Source of the DNA: Marchantia polymorpha subsp. ruderalis
Taxonomy: Eukaryota; Streptophyta; Marchantiopsida; Marchantiales; Marchantiaceae
Direction of reading: 5' to 3'
Length of the DNA: 64,000 nucleotides
Assembly (NCBI GenBank): GCA_037833965.1
Contig: AP031355.1
Location: 11,123,501 to 11,187,500, forward strand
Shown: piece after piece, positions 35,797 through 47,150 of the stretch
Position numbering within the stretch: position 1 is the first letter of the stretch
How the letters are laid out: every line of letters starts with the position of its first letter
The notes under the pieces: model-generated
What the model was told of the DNA's origin: nothing
Database searches by the model: none
The model's input: only the letters and a program-made list of their open reading frames with translations
Program-made: the position numbers and the translations under genes

Positions 35797-38700
35797 TTAC
35801 ATGTGCTCCCCATGCACAACTTGCATGGTAGCACAATGTCGCTTGAAACTCTCCAATGGAATAACTTTGGTCAAAGCATCAGCTGGATTGAGTTTACCGT
35901 CAATCTTTACTAGTTCAATCATTTTATCAGACAATGCTTGTCTGATAAAATGATACCTGATGTCAATGTGCTTCACTCTGCTATCCATGACCTGGTTCGC
36001 GGCCAAATGTAAAGCGCTCTGACTATCACAATGAAGATTAACCACGCCCTGCTTCAATCCCATTTCCATGATAAGCCTATCCAACCAAATAGCTTCCTTT
36101 GCCGCTTCTGCTGCTGCCACATATTCAGCTTCCGATGTTGACTGAGCCACGCATTTCTCCAAGGTAGACCTCCAACTAATGCTTCCACCGCCAAGTGTAA
36201 ATACATACCCAGTTGTAGATCTCCTTTTATCTAGATCTTGTCTGTAGTCAGCATCAACGTAACCAAACAAGGATTTGGCATTGTCTAATAGACCATCAAA
36301 CAATAAGCCATAATCCAGAGTACTCTTCAAATATCTCAAAATCCATTTCACTGCTTCCCAATGAACTTTCCTTGGATTTGACATGTACCTGCTCACCTTG
36401 CCCATCGCAAAAGCAATGTCCGGCCTAGTGCACACCATCAAATACATGAGGCTGCCTACAGCTTGTTCATAGGGAACACATGACATATTTCCTTTATCCA
36501 CCGCATCCGTAGGACATTGAGCTGCAGAGAGTTTGAAATGTGCTGCCAAAGGTGTCCATACTCTTTTGGAATCCATCATGTTGAACCTGTCAAGTATACG
36601 ACGAACATACTTGCCTTGACTCAACCATAGTTTCTTCTGCTCATGATCTCTATGTATCTCCATGCCTAATATTCTCTTTGACTCCCCCATATCCTTCATC
36701 TTAAATGCATACTTCAACTTACTCTTGCATTCATCAACATCGGATTGGTTTTTTGCCAATATGAGCATATCATCAACATAGAGTACTAAAATGATGAGAT
36801 TGAACGTCTTATCATTTACCTTCTTCATGTAAACACAAGGATCATACACACTCCGAATAAATCCTTGTGCCTTCATGAACTGATCAAATCGCGTGTTCCA
36901 CTGCCTATGAGCTTGCTTCAATCCATACAATGATTTCAATAATCTACAAACCAACATCTCTTTGCCTTTGACCTCAAAACCAACAGGTTGTCTCATGTAT
37001 ATCTCCTCCTCTAAATATCCATAGAGAAAAGCTGTAACCACATCCATCTGATCCATAACAAGATCAAATATTGCAGCCAGTGCACATAACAGACGAATTG
37101 TAGCATACTTAGCTACCGGTAAGAAAACTTCGTTGTAGTCCTCGCCCTTCTCTTGGGTGAAACCTCTAGCCACCAACCTAGCTTTGAAGATTTTTGTCTC
37201 GTCTCCTCCTGGATTATCTTTCAGCTTGTACACCCACTTGGAGTCAATCACCATTTGATTGGTAGGAGACTCAACCAGCTTCCAAGTATTATTGTCAATC
37301 AGGGATTCCATCTCCCGCTTCATAGCAGTATTCCACTCAAGCTTATTGATCAAAGCTTGAGCTTCCTTGTATGAAGAAGTTTTACCTTCTTCTAAAATCA
37401 ACGCTATACCATTCCTATCTTCGATATCAAAGTCACAATCTTCTAGAATGGATAAATTTGCCCACACACCAAACCTTTCAGGAGCCCTACTAGCACGATG
37501 CGATCTACTAGTAGACGTTTCAGGTTGATCTCTGTTGTCTGAAACTATTGCAATAGGCTCATCAATGATAATTCGCTCAAGTTCCTCATGTTCTTGATGA
37601 ACCGGTGCTTCTTCTTGTGACAGATCATTAGTGATATAATGATCAATCTCTCCCACGGTGATATACGTGACTGGAGATTTTTCCTTGTCAGTACGAGGAG
37701 ACTTAGAATTCTCCTCCTCTTTCAATAAGCCAAGCTCATTGAAAGAAACATCTCGACTGACAATCACCTTACGTGCTAGTGGATCCCATAGCCTGTAACC
37801 TTTCACTCCACTAGCATATCCAAGAAAACGACATTTCTTGGATGTAGGGTCTAACTTAGTTCTCTGCTCCTTTGGCGTAAGAGGATAAGCAGTACAACCA
37901 AAAACCTTCAAGCGGCTGTAATCCGCCATCCGTTTATACCTGAGTTCAAACGGTGTGGAAAATTGGATTGCACTAGAAGGAGAGAGGTTTACCAGATAAA
38001 CTGCGGTGTTGACGGCTTCGGCCCAAAACTCTCGTGGTAAACCAGATTCACTTAGCATACTCCGCACCTTTTCCAACACTCTTCTGTTGAGTCTTTCAGA
38101 AATAGCATTTTGTTGGGGAGTGTAAACTATCGTGAAGTGACGAGTAATCCCCTCCTCTGTACAATACCTCTGAAACTCCTCAGAAGTATATTCGCCGCCA
38201 TTATCTGATCTTAAATATTTTACCCTTTTGCCAATCTGATTCTCAACTTGAATGCGCCAAGTTTTGAAGGTTGAAAAGACCTCAGACTTGTGGGTAAGAA
38301 AGTATACCCACACATACCTAGAGTAATCATCTATAAAAGAAACATAGTAGAGCTTTCCTAAGAGTGAGACAGTAGGAGATGGACCCCATACGTCACTATG
38401 TACATACTTCAGTATCTCCTTGGAATTATGAGTACCAACACTAAAAGCTTGCCTATGTTGTTTTCCCATGATGCAGTGTTCACAAAATGCAAAGTCAAGG
38501 GTACCCAAACCCGGTAACACTTTCTTGTCATCAAGAAGAGACAAGTATCTATCACTCATATGGCCAAGTCTGGAATGCCATAAATGAGACATCTCTCTGC
38601 GAGATCGGGTAAAGTTGACTTCTCCACAAATTGTGGTGTCCTCTAATAAGTACAGATTATTGTGCTTCTGACCCTTAAGTATAATCTTCTTGTCACTGGA

Positions 38701-40047
38701 TTTGACATCTAACACTCCATGCTTAGAGCTCCACTCCAAGCCGTGTGAATCTAACACTCCAAGAGAGATCAAGTTCTTTCTCATATTAGGAATAAATCTA
38801 ACGTGTGTCAGTGTTCGATTTACACCATCAAACATGCAGATTTTAACAGATCCAACACCCTCAATCTTACAAGGTTGGTCATTTCCCATAAGAACATACC
38901 CGTTTGATGTTGAGAAAGTATAGAAAAACTCTCTAATGTAGCAAATGTGATAAGAACAAGCACTATCCAAAATCCATACATCACCAAGAACTGTTGGTGA
39001 ACTACAGAGGGCATACCTCTGGCATCATAGACCGTCGATAAACACGTCTTCCTCTTCAAAGTGAAGATGCTCCGCAACATTCGCCACTTGAGGAAGATTC
39101 GCATCTTTGATTTGCATCCGACAGTACTTCTTGATATGGCCAGTCTTGCCACATCTCCAACACACCAAGTTCTTCAAGTTCCTCTTGTTAGGGGATGGAA
39201 CCTGAAAATGAACTCTCCTACGCTCAGGGGATCTCGATCTCTGCCGCTTGAACCCTGTACGCTGCAAATTGTCCTGATCTGATGGTTGCGACTGTCCTCG
39301 GATCACAATAAGTGCAGTACTTGAAGTGAATGGGCGAGAGAATGACAACATCTCCTGTTCCACCGCGTCTGCCAGAAGGGCACTTACAACCTCGTTGTAA
39401 GTTACAGCCTTGTTATCACGATGAAGTAGAATTTTTGATAGTGTCTGATAAGAGGGAGGCAATGAGTGAAGTAGATGCATAGCTTTCTTAATGTCAGAAA
39501 GCTCCTCTCCCATACTTTGAAGATCTACCAACAAATCTCCGTAGGCGTGAATGTAATCCTAAATTCTCGAGTCTGGCCTCATCCTGAAATTCAATAGCCT
39601 CATGTAGGTATTCATCACATGGGAGATTTCCTTATGATGAAACCGTCTCTGTAGGGCATCAAAGAGTTGTGTAACCTCATGATACTCCTCAACTTGCTTC
39701 ATCACCGAAGGATCGAGATAACCCATCACAATGTAGAATGCTTGCTCTTGTGAATCCTTCCAATCAATGTCGGTAATGTGCATTGGTTTGTCTTTAAGCA
39801 CATTAGCGAGACCCATAGATCTCAACTTGCCTTTCACCTGCTTTTCCCAAAGCAAGTAATCGGATCGGCCATCAAGAGGAAGAATGTTGTACCCTGATCC
39901 TGCAAATTGTTTCGAGGCTATCTGAGTTCGACGAAAACTAAAGATACCGTCTGTTGTCACGGCAATTTCGTCCTTTGGGTGCATTTTCAGCTGTTGAAAA
40001 TGATTAAGATGCACTTTACGTCTATCACCTGCGACTATATCCGTCAT
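35797..40047 (-). pseudogene. Copia gag-pol polyprotein gene with two in-frame stops
   Basis: Three open segments (40047-39562, 39558-39028 and 39024-35800 before the final stop) lie in one reading frame, interrupted only by TAG at 39561-39559 and TGA at 39027-39025. So this was one gag-pol reading frame. The first segment carries the gag core. The second has a CCHC zinc knuckle (CWRCGKTGHIKKYC). The third has the protease region (DSACSYH), the integrase zinc region (H..H..C..C) and its D-D-E core, reverse transcriptase with YVDD, and RNase H (STSEAEYVA) to the stop at 35797. The usual Gly after Asp-Ser in the protease site is Ala, and the usual Ala-Gly in the RNase H DADY motif is Arg-Gln. 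These suggest decay beyond the stops. Confidence 0.93.
35918..35954. repeat. 17-bp inverted repeat inside the RNase H region
   Basis: Two perfect 17-base arms are separated by TGC. They encode part of the RNase H end of pol (around HFIRQALSDKMI), so the hairpin is partly a by-product of the coding sequence. Confidence 0.8.
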
Positions 40048-40242
40048 CCGCGACTAACGTCGCCCGCGACTGAAAAAAATTTAAAAAATCCGTCACCTGT
40101 GACCACCACCGCCCGCGACTATATCCGTCACCCGCGACTCTTGTCGCCCGTGACCACCGCTGCCCGCGACTATATCCGTCACCCGCGACTCTTGTCGCCC
40201 GTGACCACCGTCGCCCACGACTGTATCCGTCACCTGAGCGCG
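40030..40242. repeat. 51-bp tandem repeats at the start of gag
   Basis: Full units start at about 40111, 40162 and 40213 (GCCCGCGACTATATCC and variants), with a partial copy at 40030-40071 that runs into the gag start. The period of 51 is a multiple of three. The repeats belong to the element's leader. Confidence 0.85.
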
Positions 40243-40564
40243 TACCCTAAACTCCAAACGTTTGTTTGTTTGTTTGTTTTTTTGTTTTTTTTTTGTTTTT
40301 GTTTTTTTCTTTTTCTTTTTCTTTCTTTAACTACGTCCACAACTGACCATGTGCACAGTGAACTCTTTCAATTTCAACCACGTCAAACCTCAAACTGACC
40401 CTGACCACGTCAAACTACGAAGTTGCATAACCCTAACCGTGTAGACGTCTACTACGTTCAATAGTATACGGATCACGTCCAATTACAACTACGTAGTGAA
40501 CTCTGCACAGTTTATTACTTCTGCCTTGCAAGTCTTATAGGAATGTAAGTGCCTTACCACGTTC

Positions 40565-40636
40565 ACAGCAGTAGCTCAATGGTTAGAGCTTCGCATTCGC
40601 AAGGAGGAGGTTGTGGGTTCAAATCCCACCTGTAGC
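40565..40636 (+). tRNA. tRNA-like sequence inside the retrotransposon leader
   Basis: It shows an A box (TAGCTCAATGG), a B box (GGTTCAAATCC), a D arm (GCTC/GAGC) and a good T arm (GTGGG-TTCAAAT-CCCAC). The loop TTCGCAA would give anticodon CGC. However, the anticodon stem has mismatches and the acceptor stem pairs in only about five of seven places. It is therefore probably a degraded tRNA or a tRNA-derived SINE head, not a working tRNA. It lies opposite to the element's sense strand. Confidence 0.5.
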
Positions 40637-40670
40637 GTGTATTCGCGAAGGTGATGAACCGCGCCGCCCG

Positions 40671-41155
40671 GCTATCACTCGCGCTGCGTGACCCCACTCG
40701 CGGAGTGCCTCCGCCGCCCGGCTTTCACCCCCGATGTGCCCACCCGTGACGTGCCTGCGCATGTCACTCGCAATGTGCCAACCCGCGATGCCTCCGCGCG
40801 TCGCTCGGAAAGTGCTGACCCCCCGCCGCTAAGATGGTGATCTGCGAGGAATGTGCACAGGGGGTGGGGAAGGCCCTGCGAAACCCTAGTCATAGGGGTG
40901 GCGGCTATCACTCGCGCTGCGTGACCCCACTCGCGGAGTGCCCCCGCCGCCCGGCTCTCACACGCGATGTGCCCACCCGTGACGTGCTTGCGCATGTCGC
41001 TCGCAATGTGCCAACCTGCGCCGCCCGGAACCCGCGATGCCTCCGCGTGTCGCTCGGAAAGTGCTGACCCCCCGCCGCTAAGATGGTGATCTGCGAGGAA
41101 TGTGCACATGGGGTGGGGAAGGCCCTGCGAAACCCTAGTCACAGGGGTGGCGGAC
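40671..41155. repeat. Two 233-250-bp tandem repeats in the leader
   Basis: The unit beginning GCTATCACTCGCGCTGCG occurs at 40671 and again at 40904 (period 233). Both copies contain CACTCGCGGAGTGCC, GGAAAGTGCTGACCCCCC and AAGATGGTGATCTGCGAGG. GC is far higher than in the rest of the element. Confidence 0.88.
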
Positions 41156-41157
41156 AC

Positions 41158-41585
41158 CTTGTCCCGTAATGGAACCCTAATATAATTACTGAAAACAAAA
41201 ACTTCGAGAAAACTTCGAGAAAATGAAACTGAAGCTTCGAGAAAAACTTCAAGAAAATGAAACTTCGAGGGAATTTCCAGAAACTGAAACTTCGAGAAAG
41301 TTTCGAGAAAAACGAAACTGAAACTTCGAGAAACGAAACTGAAACCCTAGTCACATGGGTGGCGGCCGCCCCTTGTCCCTTAAGGGAACCCTAATATAAC
41401 CCTGAAAACAAACACTTCGAGAAAACTTCGAGAAACTGAAACTTCGAGACCAACTTCAAGAAAATGAAACTGACACTTCGAGGAAATTTTGAGAAAAACG
41501 AACCTGAAATTTCGAGATAACTTCGAGAAACGAAATTGAAACTTAAACTTAAACTTCGAGAAAATTTCAAACTTGAAGAAAATTC
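41158..41585. repeat. 214-bp repeat with nested CTTCGAGAAA motifs
   Basis: CTTGTCCC ... GGAACCCTAATATAA occurs at 41158 and at 41372. Between and after them the short motif GAAACTTCGAGAAAA and its variants recurs many times. This is a higher-order repeat in the leader. Confidence 0.82.
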
Positions 41586-41649
41586 ACAACCGTCAGCTGA
41601 AGTGTAAACTAAGTTCTGTTATGACTGTTCGTTCTGATCTGACTGTCTG

Positions 41650-41815
41650 ACTGTTCGTGAGAAAATCGTCAGCTGAAAACTGTCAGTGAGAAAACCGTCA
41701 GCTGAAAACTGTCAGTGAGAAAACCGTCAGCTGAAAACTGTCACTGAGAAAACCGTCCGCTGAAAACTGTCACTGAGAAAACTGTCAACTGAAAACTGTC
41801 ACTAAGAAAACCTTC
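41650..41815. repeat. 30-bp tandem repeats near the primer site
   Basis: Five to six copies of a 30-bp unit (core GTGAGAAAACCGTCAGCTG and variants) end about 40 bp from the primer-binding site. The first copy is the most diverged. Confidence 0.85.
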
Positions 41816-41852
41816 AGCGCACAAACTCACGATATATCCGAATCTAAAACCG

Positions 41853-41864
41853 GCTCTGATACCA
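41853..41864 (-). promoter_or_regulatory. Primer-binding site for initiator-Met tRNA
   Basis: On the minus strand, TGGTATCAGAGC starts two bases after the 5' LTR. It is the standard plant copia primer site, complementary to the 3' end of initiator-Met tRNA. Confidence 0.95.
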
Positions 41865-41866
41865 TT

Positions 41867-42100
41867 TGTTAACGAAAAATCAAGAATTATTCACAAGACA
41901 CTCATATAACGTGGTTCACCCTCAAGGGCTACGTCCACGGCTGGAACATTGAGCACGTTTACTGACAAGTGAATACATAATGTTTGGCTACATTGAAAAG
42001 CCTTGGCTTTGAAGGTATATTTATACCTAAAGCCAGCGACACACATAACTATAAATAGCTAGAGCCTGAGGTTACTCCTTAACCGGAGTTAACCTCAACA
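41867..42100 (-). repeat. LTR (5' LTR in the element's sense)
   Basis: 234 bp, the partner of 35372-35606, with the same TG...CA ends. About ten substitutions and one single-base gap separate the two copies. Confidence 0.94.
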
Positions 42101-42105
42101 CTGAA
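42101..42105. other. Target site duplication, right copy
   Basis: CTGAA follows the right LTR directly and matches the left copy at 35367-35371. Confidence 0.9.
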
Positions 42106-45100
42106 TCCAACAAAAAAATTTGATCGAAAGAAAAATATAAATACAATACACCATAATCAATTTGTATTAAAAAATAATAAAAATTGAAAATAAGAACTAT
42201 TCTAAATTGAACTGAATTTTCATAAAATATCTCTAATAACTGTTATTTATTATACTAAACGTTTAAAAAATAATATTTTTTTTTGAGAAAGAGAAAGATA
42301 GAATATTATATTTTTGAGTTATCTTACAATAGATCTTAATAGAAATATAAAAGTGATAAACTTTATTTTCGGATTATTCCGTATTTATTATTTTTATTAA
42401 AAATTTTATTGGAATTATGATGGAATATTTCAAATCTTAGTTTTTTAAATAAATCTTATTTTACGTAAAAAAATTATTTGAAAAATAATTGAGAAAATAA
42501 AAAATAAATAATCAGAATTTCAACATTTTTCATCTTTTTTTGTTTTTTTAACCATCTTTTTTCAAAAAAACTTGACTTTTAAATTTAATCATAATGTAAT
42601 GCGTCAAATTATTAAAATTATGAATTAAAATTATTAAAAATAATTATTAATACTTACCATTAATAAATGATAAATATTAATGGATATTGTGTTATGAAAT
42701 AAAATTTATAATCATGTATTTAAAAAATAAAAAATAAAATTTAATTGAGTTTTTAAAATTATCAACTAATAAATTTTTTGATTTTTTTTATAAAAATAGT
42801 CTCTACTGACAAAAATTACAAACAAGTTTTTATTAATATATAACAAAAAATACCAATTTTTTACTGTGCTCAATACTATTAATTCATTTATCTGTATTTT
42901 TACTTCAAATTTGATTTAGACAAATAAATTTTGCAACAATCTATTGATAAACAAATTGAAAATTTATTTTATTGAAGTCAAACAATTTATTCAGTGCTAT
43001 CTTTAAGAAAACATTACACAGAAAAAATTAACTATTTATTTCATATTTTTGTCATATATTTTGAATATCATTTTCATATCAAATATATTTCTAAATTCAT
43101 TATGTATTATATAAATTTTTCTCTGATTCTGTCATAAATTTCCGAACAAATAATTTTTAACTTCTCAATGTTTTCACAATATTTTATGTGAATGAAATTC
43201 AATAAGTTTTTTCTTATTTGATTCAAATTTTTTATTTTTACACTAATTAGTTTTTTGTTTGATAAGTTGTGTTTTTAATGTTAAAATTTTGAATTCTTCG
43301 ATACAATATTTTTTCATTCCTTCATATTCATTATTTGGTTTAGATAAACATTCAACTTCAAATTAGTTTTTAAGAAACAATAATATCATGCAAAAAATTT
43401 GCATAATTTTTCATTTTGAAAAAAATATTATTATCTTGAAACAAAAATTGAAATAAAAACAAAATTATTATGTTGATTTCTTTATTGAAACTTGATTCAA
43501 ATAAATATATTAGTGATGATGATTTCAATTATCAATTCTGATAGGTAGCAAAATTGTCTGTTTTAAAAATAATAATTTCTTGAACATAATGCTTGTCTAT
43601 ATATAAAAAATTATATCTATCATTTATGAGTAGATTAAGACGGGCGGTAGGATGACAACACGTAAGAGTCGCGAACTTTAGATGTGTGGAACCTCATTGT
43701 ATTTCTCACTTGTACCTAATATCAATGACTCCAAACCATAATATTGTGATTTATAATTGTATTGCTTTACTTGTTTATTATTATTCTCCAAGGAAATTAG
43801 ACAAATATGTCACAAAATCAAATTCCATTGTATTGTAGGTATGTTATGGTAAAATGAAATCATAAAGTGTCAATGAGAGTACTATATCTTAGAGAACATT
43901 TTAAAAAACGCAATTGTAAAATTTGTTTACTTCTTTCCATGTTCTAATTGTAATTCCCTTCGCTCATTCCCACTATTACTCTTTGATCTCACAATATGTG
44001 CAAGTATATTCCAAATTGAATTTTCAAGTACTGCTTGCATGTGATAACTCATTTTTTTATTAAATCAAAAAATGAAAATTATTATATGATAAAAGTAAAA
44101 AAATAATATTTCTCAAGCTGGTGGAGCAATTTTTTGTGTTAATTCAAATGATGAGTGCAGATCTTTGACATATATAGATTCTTATTCCAACTTGAGTCTT
44201 GCAAAATCTTGGTGTTTATTCAACAATTCAACCTTTTTTGAAATAAGTTTTTATTGGAAAAAAATTTGAAATGTTTATTTTTCATATTTTAAAATTTATT
44301 CATAATAGAAAATAGTAAATTATTAAATTTTGTATTAAATTTTGAATTTACATGTGATAATTAATTATTTAAATTTTATTTTGAAATTTTGATTGAATTC
44401 TTAAATTTTCATTATTTTTTCCATTAATTTATATATATAACTAAAATTATAAATTTTGATTTAAATTTTAAAAATTATTGAAATTCAAGCAAAATTTCAC
44501 AAATTCATGAAGTTTTTCAAAATCTTCCGGATTCAATATCACACCACACCGTGAATCAAAGCATACATTCTTAGGAGTACAAATTCTCACTGCTTGAATC
44601 TGAGTTTCCACCCATCGGCCATCAAGTTCAACACTTCCAGCATGAGGTTGGTTAGAATTAATGCTCTGTGTTTGTCTGAGACTTGAAGGAAGTCCACGGC
44701 TAACAGCTTGTCCTCGCTCGGCGATGACAAGCTGCTAGAGAACATTGATTTTTGAACACACCCCATATCTGCAACTCCTTCTGCATATATACGCTTAGAC
44801 ACATAATTTTCCTTACCTTGGTATTATGTCTATGAGGTTGTAAGAGGAGGCAAATGAGACTTCTGACAGGAAAAGAATCGAACGAGTCTTAGGAGTGACG
44901 GTTTTGTTTCTAGATATTTGTCCGACTGAATTGGAATGCATTAGCTGATGAACTTGAAAAGAATATCTTCTCGCTGAGACACAAGTAAGGCTTTGGATAG
45001 CATTGTAGAAAAAAAAAGTATATTCAAAATGAAAACCTGAACTCCACTGCAACCACAACGTGAACACAAATCTACACAATCACTACAGTGAATGTGAGCA

Positions 45101-47150
45101 GAGCTGGTGCTCCGCAATGGTATAATAAATGATAAGGTGACTGGGCTCTGGTGACTATTGTGATAAGTTATATTTTTTGACTACATATTCTTAGGAAGAC
45201 AAATTCTCCAAGAACTTTCATCCGAGTTGCATGGAATGATTTTTCCAAATTCAATGAAGAGCATTTCCATTCTTGAAAATATCATATAAGTTGGATTCTT
45301 CGAGTTGAAGGATTGATGAATGTCATCGAAAGTACTGAGCTTCGACAGATCATTCCACATGGTTCTATAACCAGCACACCAATGTCCGGCGTAAGGTGTA
45401 AGAAAAAATGAAATGATTGAAATCTTATCTCCTTGGCAATGTTGAATAATGCACTATAGCCTTATCAACAACCTCTAATGGCTTGTTATTAAATAGCAGT
45501 AGAGTCATAGACCGAGTTGACAAATGTATTAGTCATGTACCGATGCAACTGCATCTAAGTAAATCATTGCATTCTCTAAAAATAAAACTAGTAGAGTTTG
45601 TGGTGAATTACATCACAAAATTTTGACTACTTTTCAAGTAGTTGGCTGCTATAACACATTCGAGATGGAGAATTTTATATTTGTCTACTTTGATATTATT
45701 TTAAAGAACATTGAAACCATATAATTTAAAAATAAGATGTTAAATTATATGAAATTTTAATTAGGATTTTTTAAAATACAAATTATAATATAAAAGTTGT
45801 TTGATATATAAAATTTCCAATTTTTGTTAAAATAATTTGCAATTCTTATTATACTCATCATTATAAATAAATAATTTATTTGAATATATTTTCCAAGTTA
45901 TTTTGTTGAATTTGTCGTTTTTCAGTTATTTACATTCATTTTTAATAAAAATAATAATTTAAAAAACATATGAAACAAATATTAAAAAATAAATCAAGAA
46001 TTAATATACTATATTATTAGAAAAATATGTCAATAAAATACGGATTTTTACAGATTTACATCTAGTATTATACTATTGTATTCGTTTGTATAGTTTGTTT
46101 AAGCTTAAATATTGATCAAGTCTAAGCAACTTTGTTACTTGTATCATGAATGTTTTGATTGATATCATTAAAGATTTAAATATTTTTTATAACTTAATAA
46201 TACAAGAATGAAGATATTTTTAAAAATTGCATGAAGGATTGTATATATAATTGATAGAACACATTACATCTATAACATTATTGTTAGGTTATTATTATAT
46301 TTTTCGACTATAATTCTATTATTTACAAATGCAAAGTAAATATTTATTGTTTTAAAAAAATGTTTAGTATCAAGAGTAAATCTGATAGTGAATATATTTT
46401 TTGGAAATTATATATAAAGTCTAACTTATAAAATAAAATTATATACATGGCTTCTATTTACATATAATATTTTCCTTCTACACAATCATTGAAACTATGA
46501 ACAATCTTTGCAATATTTAATTTGACAAAATTTGCTCACATCAATAACTATTTGTTATTGATGTGATTGTAATCAAATTCAAACAAGGTTTTACAAATAT
46601 ATATTGGTAATTTAGAAGTACAATAATTTACAACATGAATTTGTTCGGTGGTTACAAATTAATAGGAAAATGGAACATATATCGCAAATTATAAACAGTT
46701 TTGTTGTTCAATGCGAGTGATTTTGATATATTGAAGATATCATAGCAGCAAAGGATTTTATTTGATTATGAATACCCATCAAGAAATAGAAGGGAAATTG
46801 TTTTTTATTATGTATTTTTAATGCAAGGAAAGTCATGTGAAAACGTAAGTAAAATCCTACAACGTATGTACCAAATCCAGAGTAGTTCAATTCGCCCGTA
46901 GTCGAAGACAACTACATCGGATCAGAAAAAACTCAGTGAATCAAGTGGTTTAGATTAAAAAATGGGTATTGCCAAGGTACGTCACTTTTTCGAGAAAAAC
47001 CGAAGTCAGTGATGGTGCGAGATTACAGTTACACTTCGGACAAGAATAGACAAAATTACTATTCTTGAAATTGCGGAGTGCGAGTCGACCGCATTGAGTT
47101 TTCTTATACTGAAGTCAAGTTATAGGTAAAAACTTTCGAATAGCTCCTTG
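42106..47150. other. Very AT-rich spacer
   Basis: Long A/T runs, with no gene longer than a fragment. One short inverted repeat (12-bp arms, 46537-46565) and one possible gene fragment (44587-44802) stand out. This probably represents decayed transposons. Confidence 0.55.
44587..44802 (-). pseudogene. Possible gene fragment, family unknown
   Basis: A 71-codon minus-strand frame of coding-like composition (SPSEDKLLAVDFLQVSDKH, LTNLMLEVLNLMADGWKLRF) stands in strongly AT-rich DNA. A TTGCAG acceptor-like site lies near its start. I do not recognise the family. It may be an exon of a decayed or captured gene. Confidence 0.25.

Larger units (their letters stand above)
35372..42100 (-). mobile_element. 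Ty1/copia LTR retrotransposon, complete but defective
   Basis: A 6.7-kb element on the minus strand with LTRs of 235 and 234 bp that start TG and end CA, a 5-bp target duplication (CTGAA), a primer site for initiator-Met tRNA, a polypurine tract, and gag-pol in the copia order (gag, protease, integrase, reverse transcriptase, RNase H). The two LTRs differ by about ten substitutions, mostly transitions, and one single-base gap. Insertion is therefore not very recent but the element is clearly intact in structure. Two in-frame stop codons make it non-autonomous unless they are read through. Confidence 0.96.

Noticed and set aside
40675-41157. 160-codon minus-strand ORF in the leader repeats as an extra retrotransposon gene
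   Set aside because: It is open only because a GC-rich repeat is duplicated; the protein is an internal repeat with no domain, and copia elements do not carry a gene here.
41650-41815. 30-bp repeats as a CRISPR array
   Set aside because: The units are directly adjacent, without spacers, and lie in a eukaryotic retrotransposon leader.
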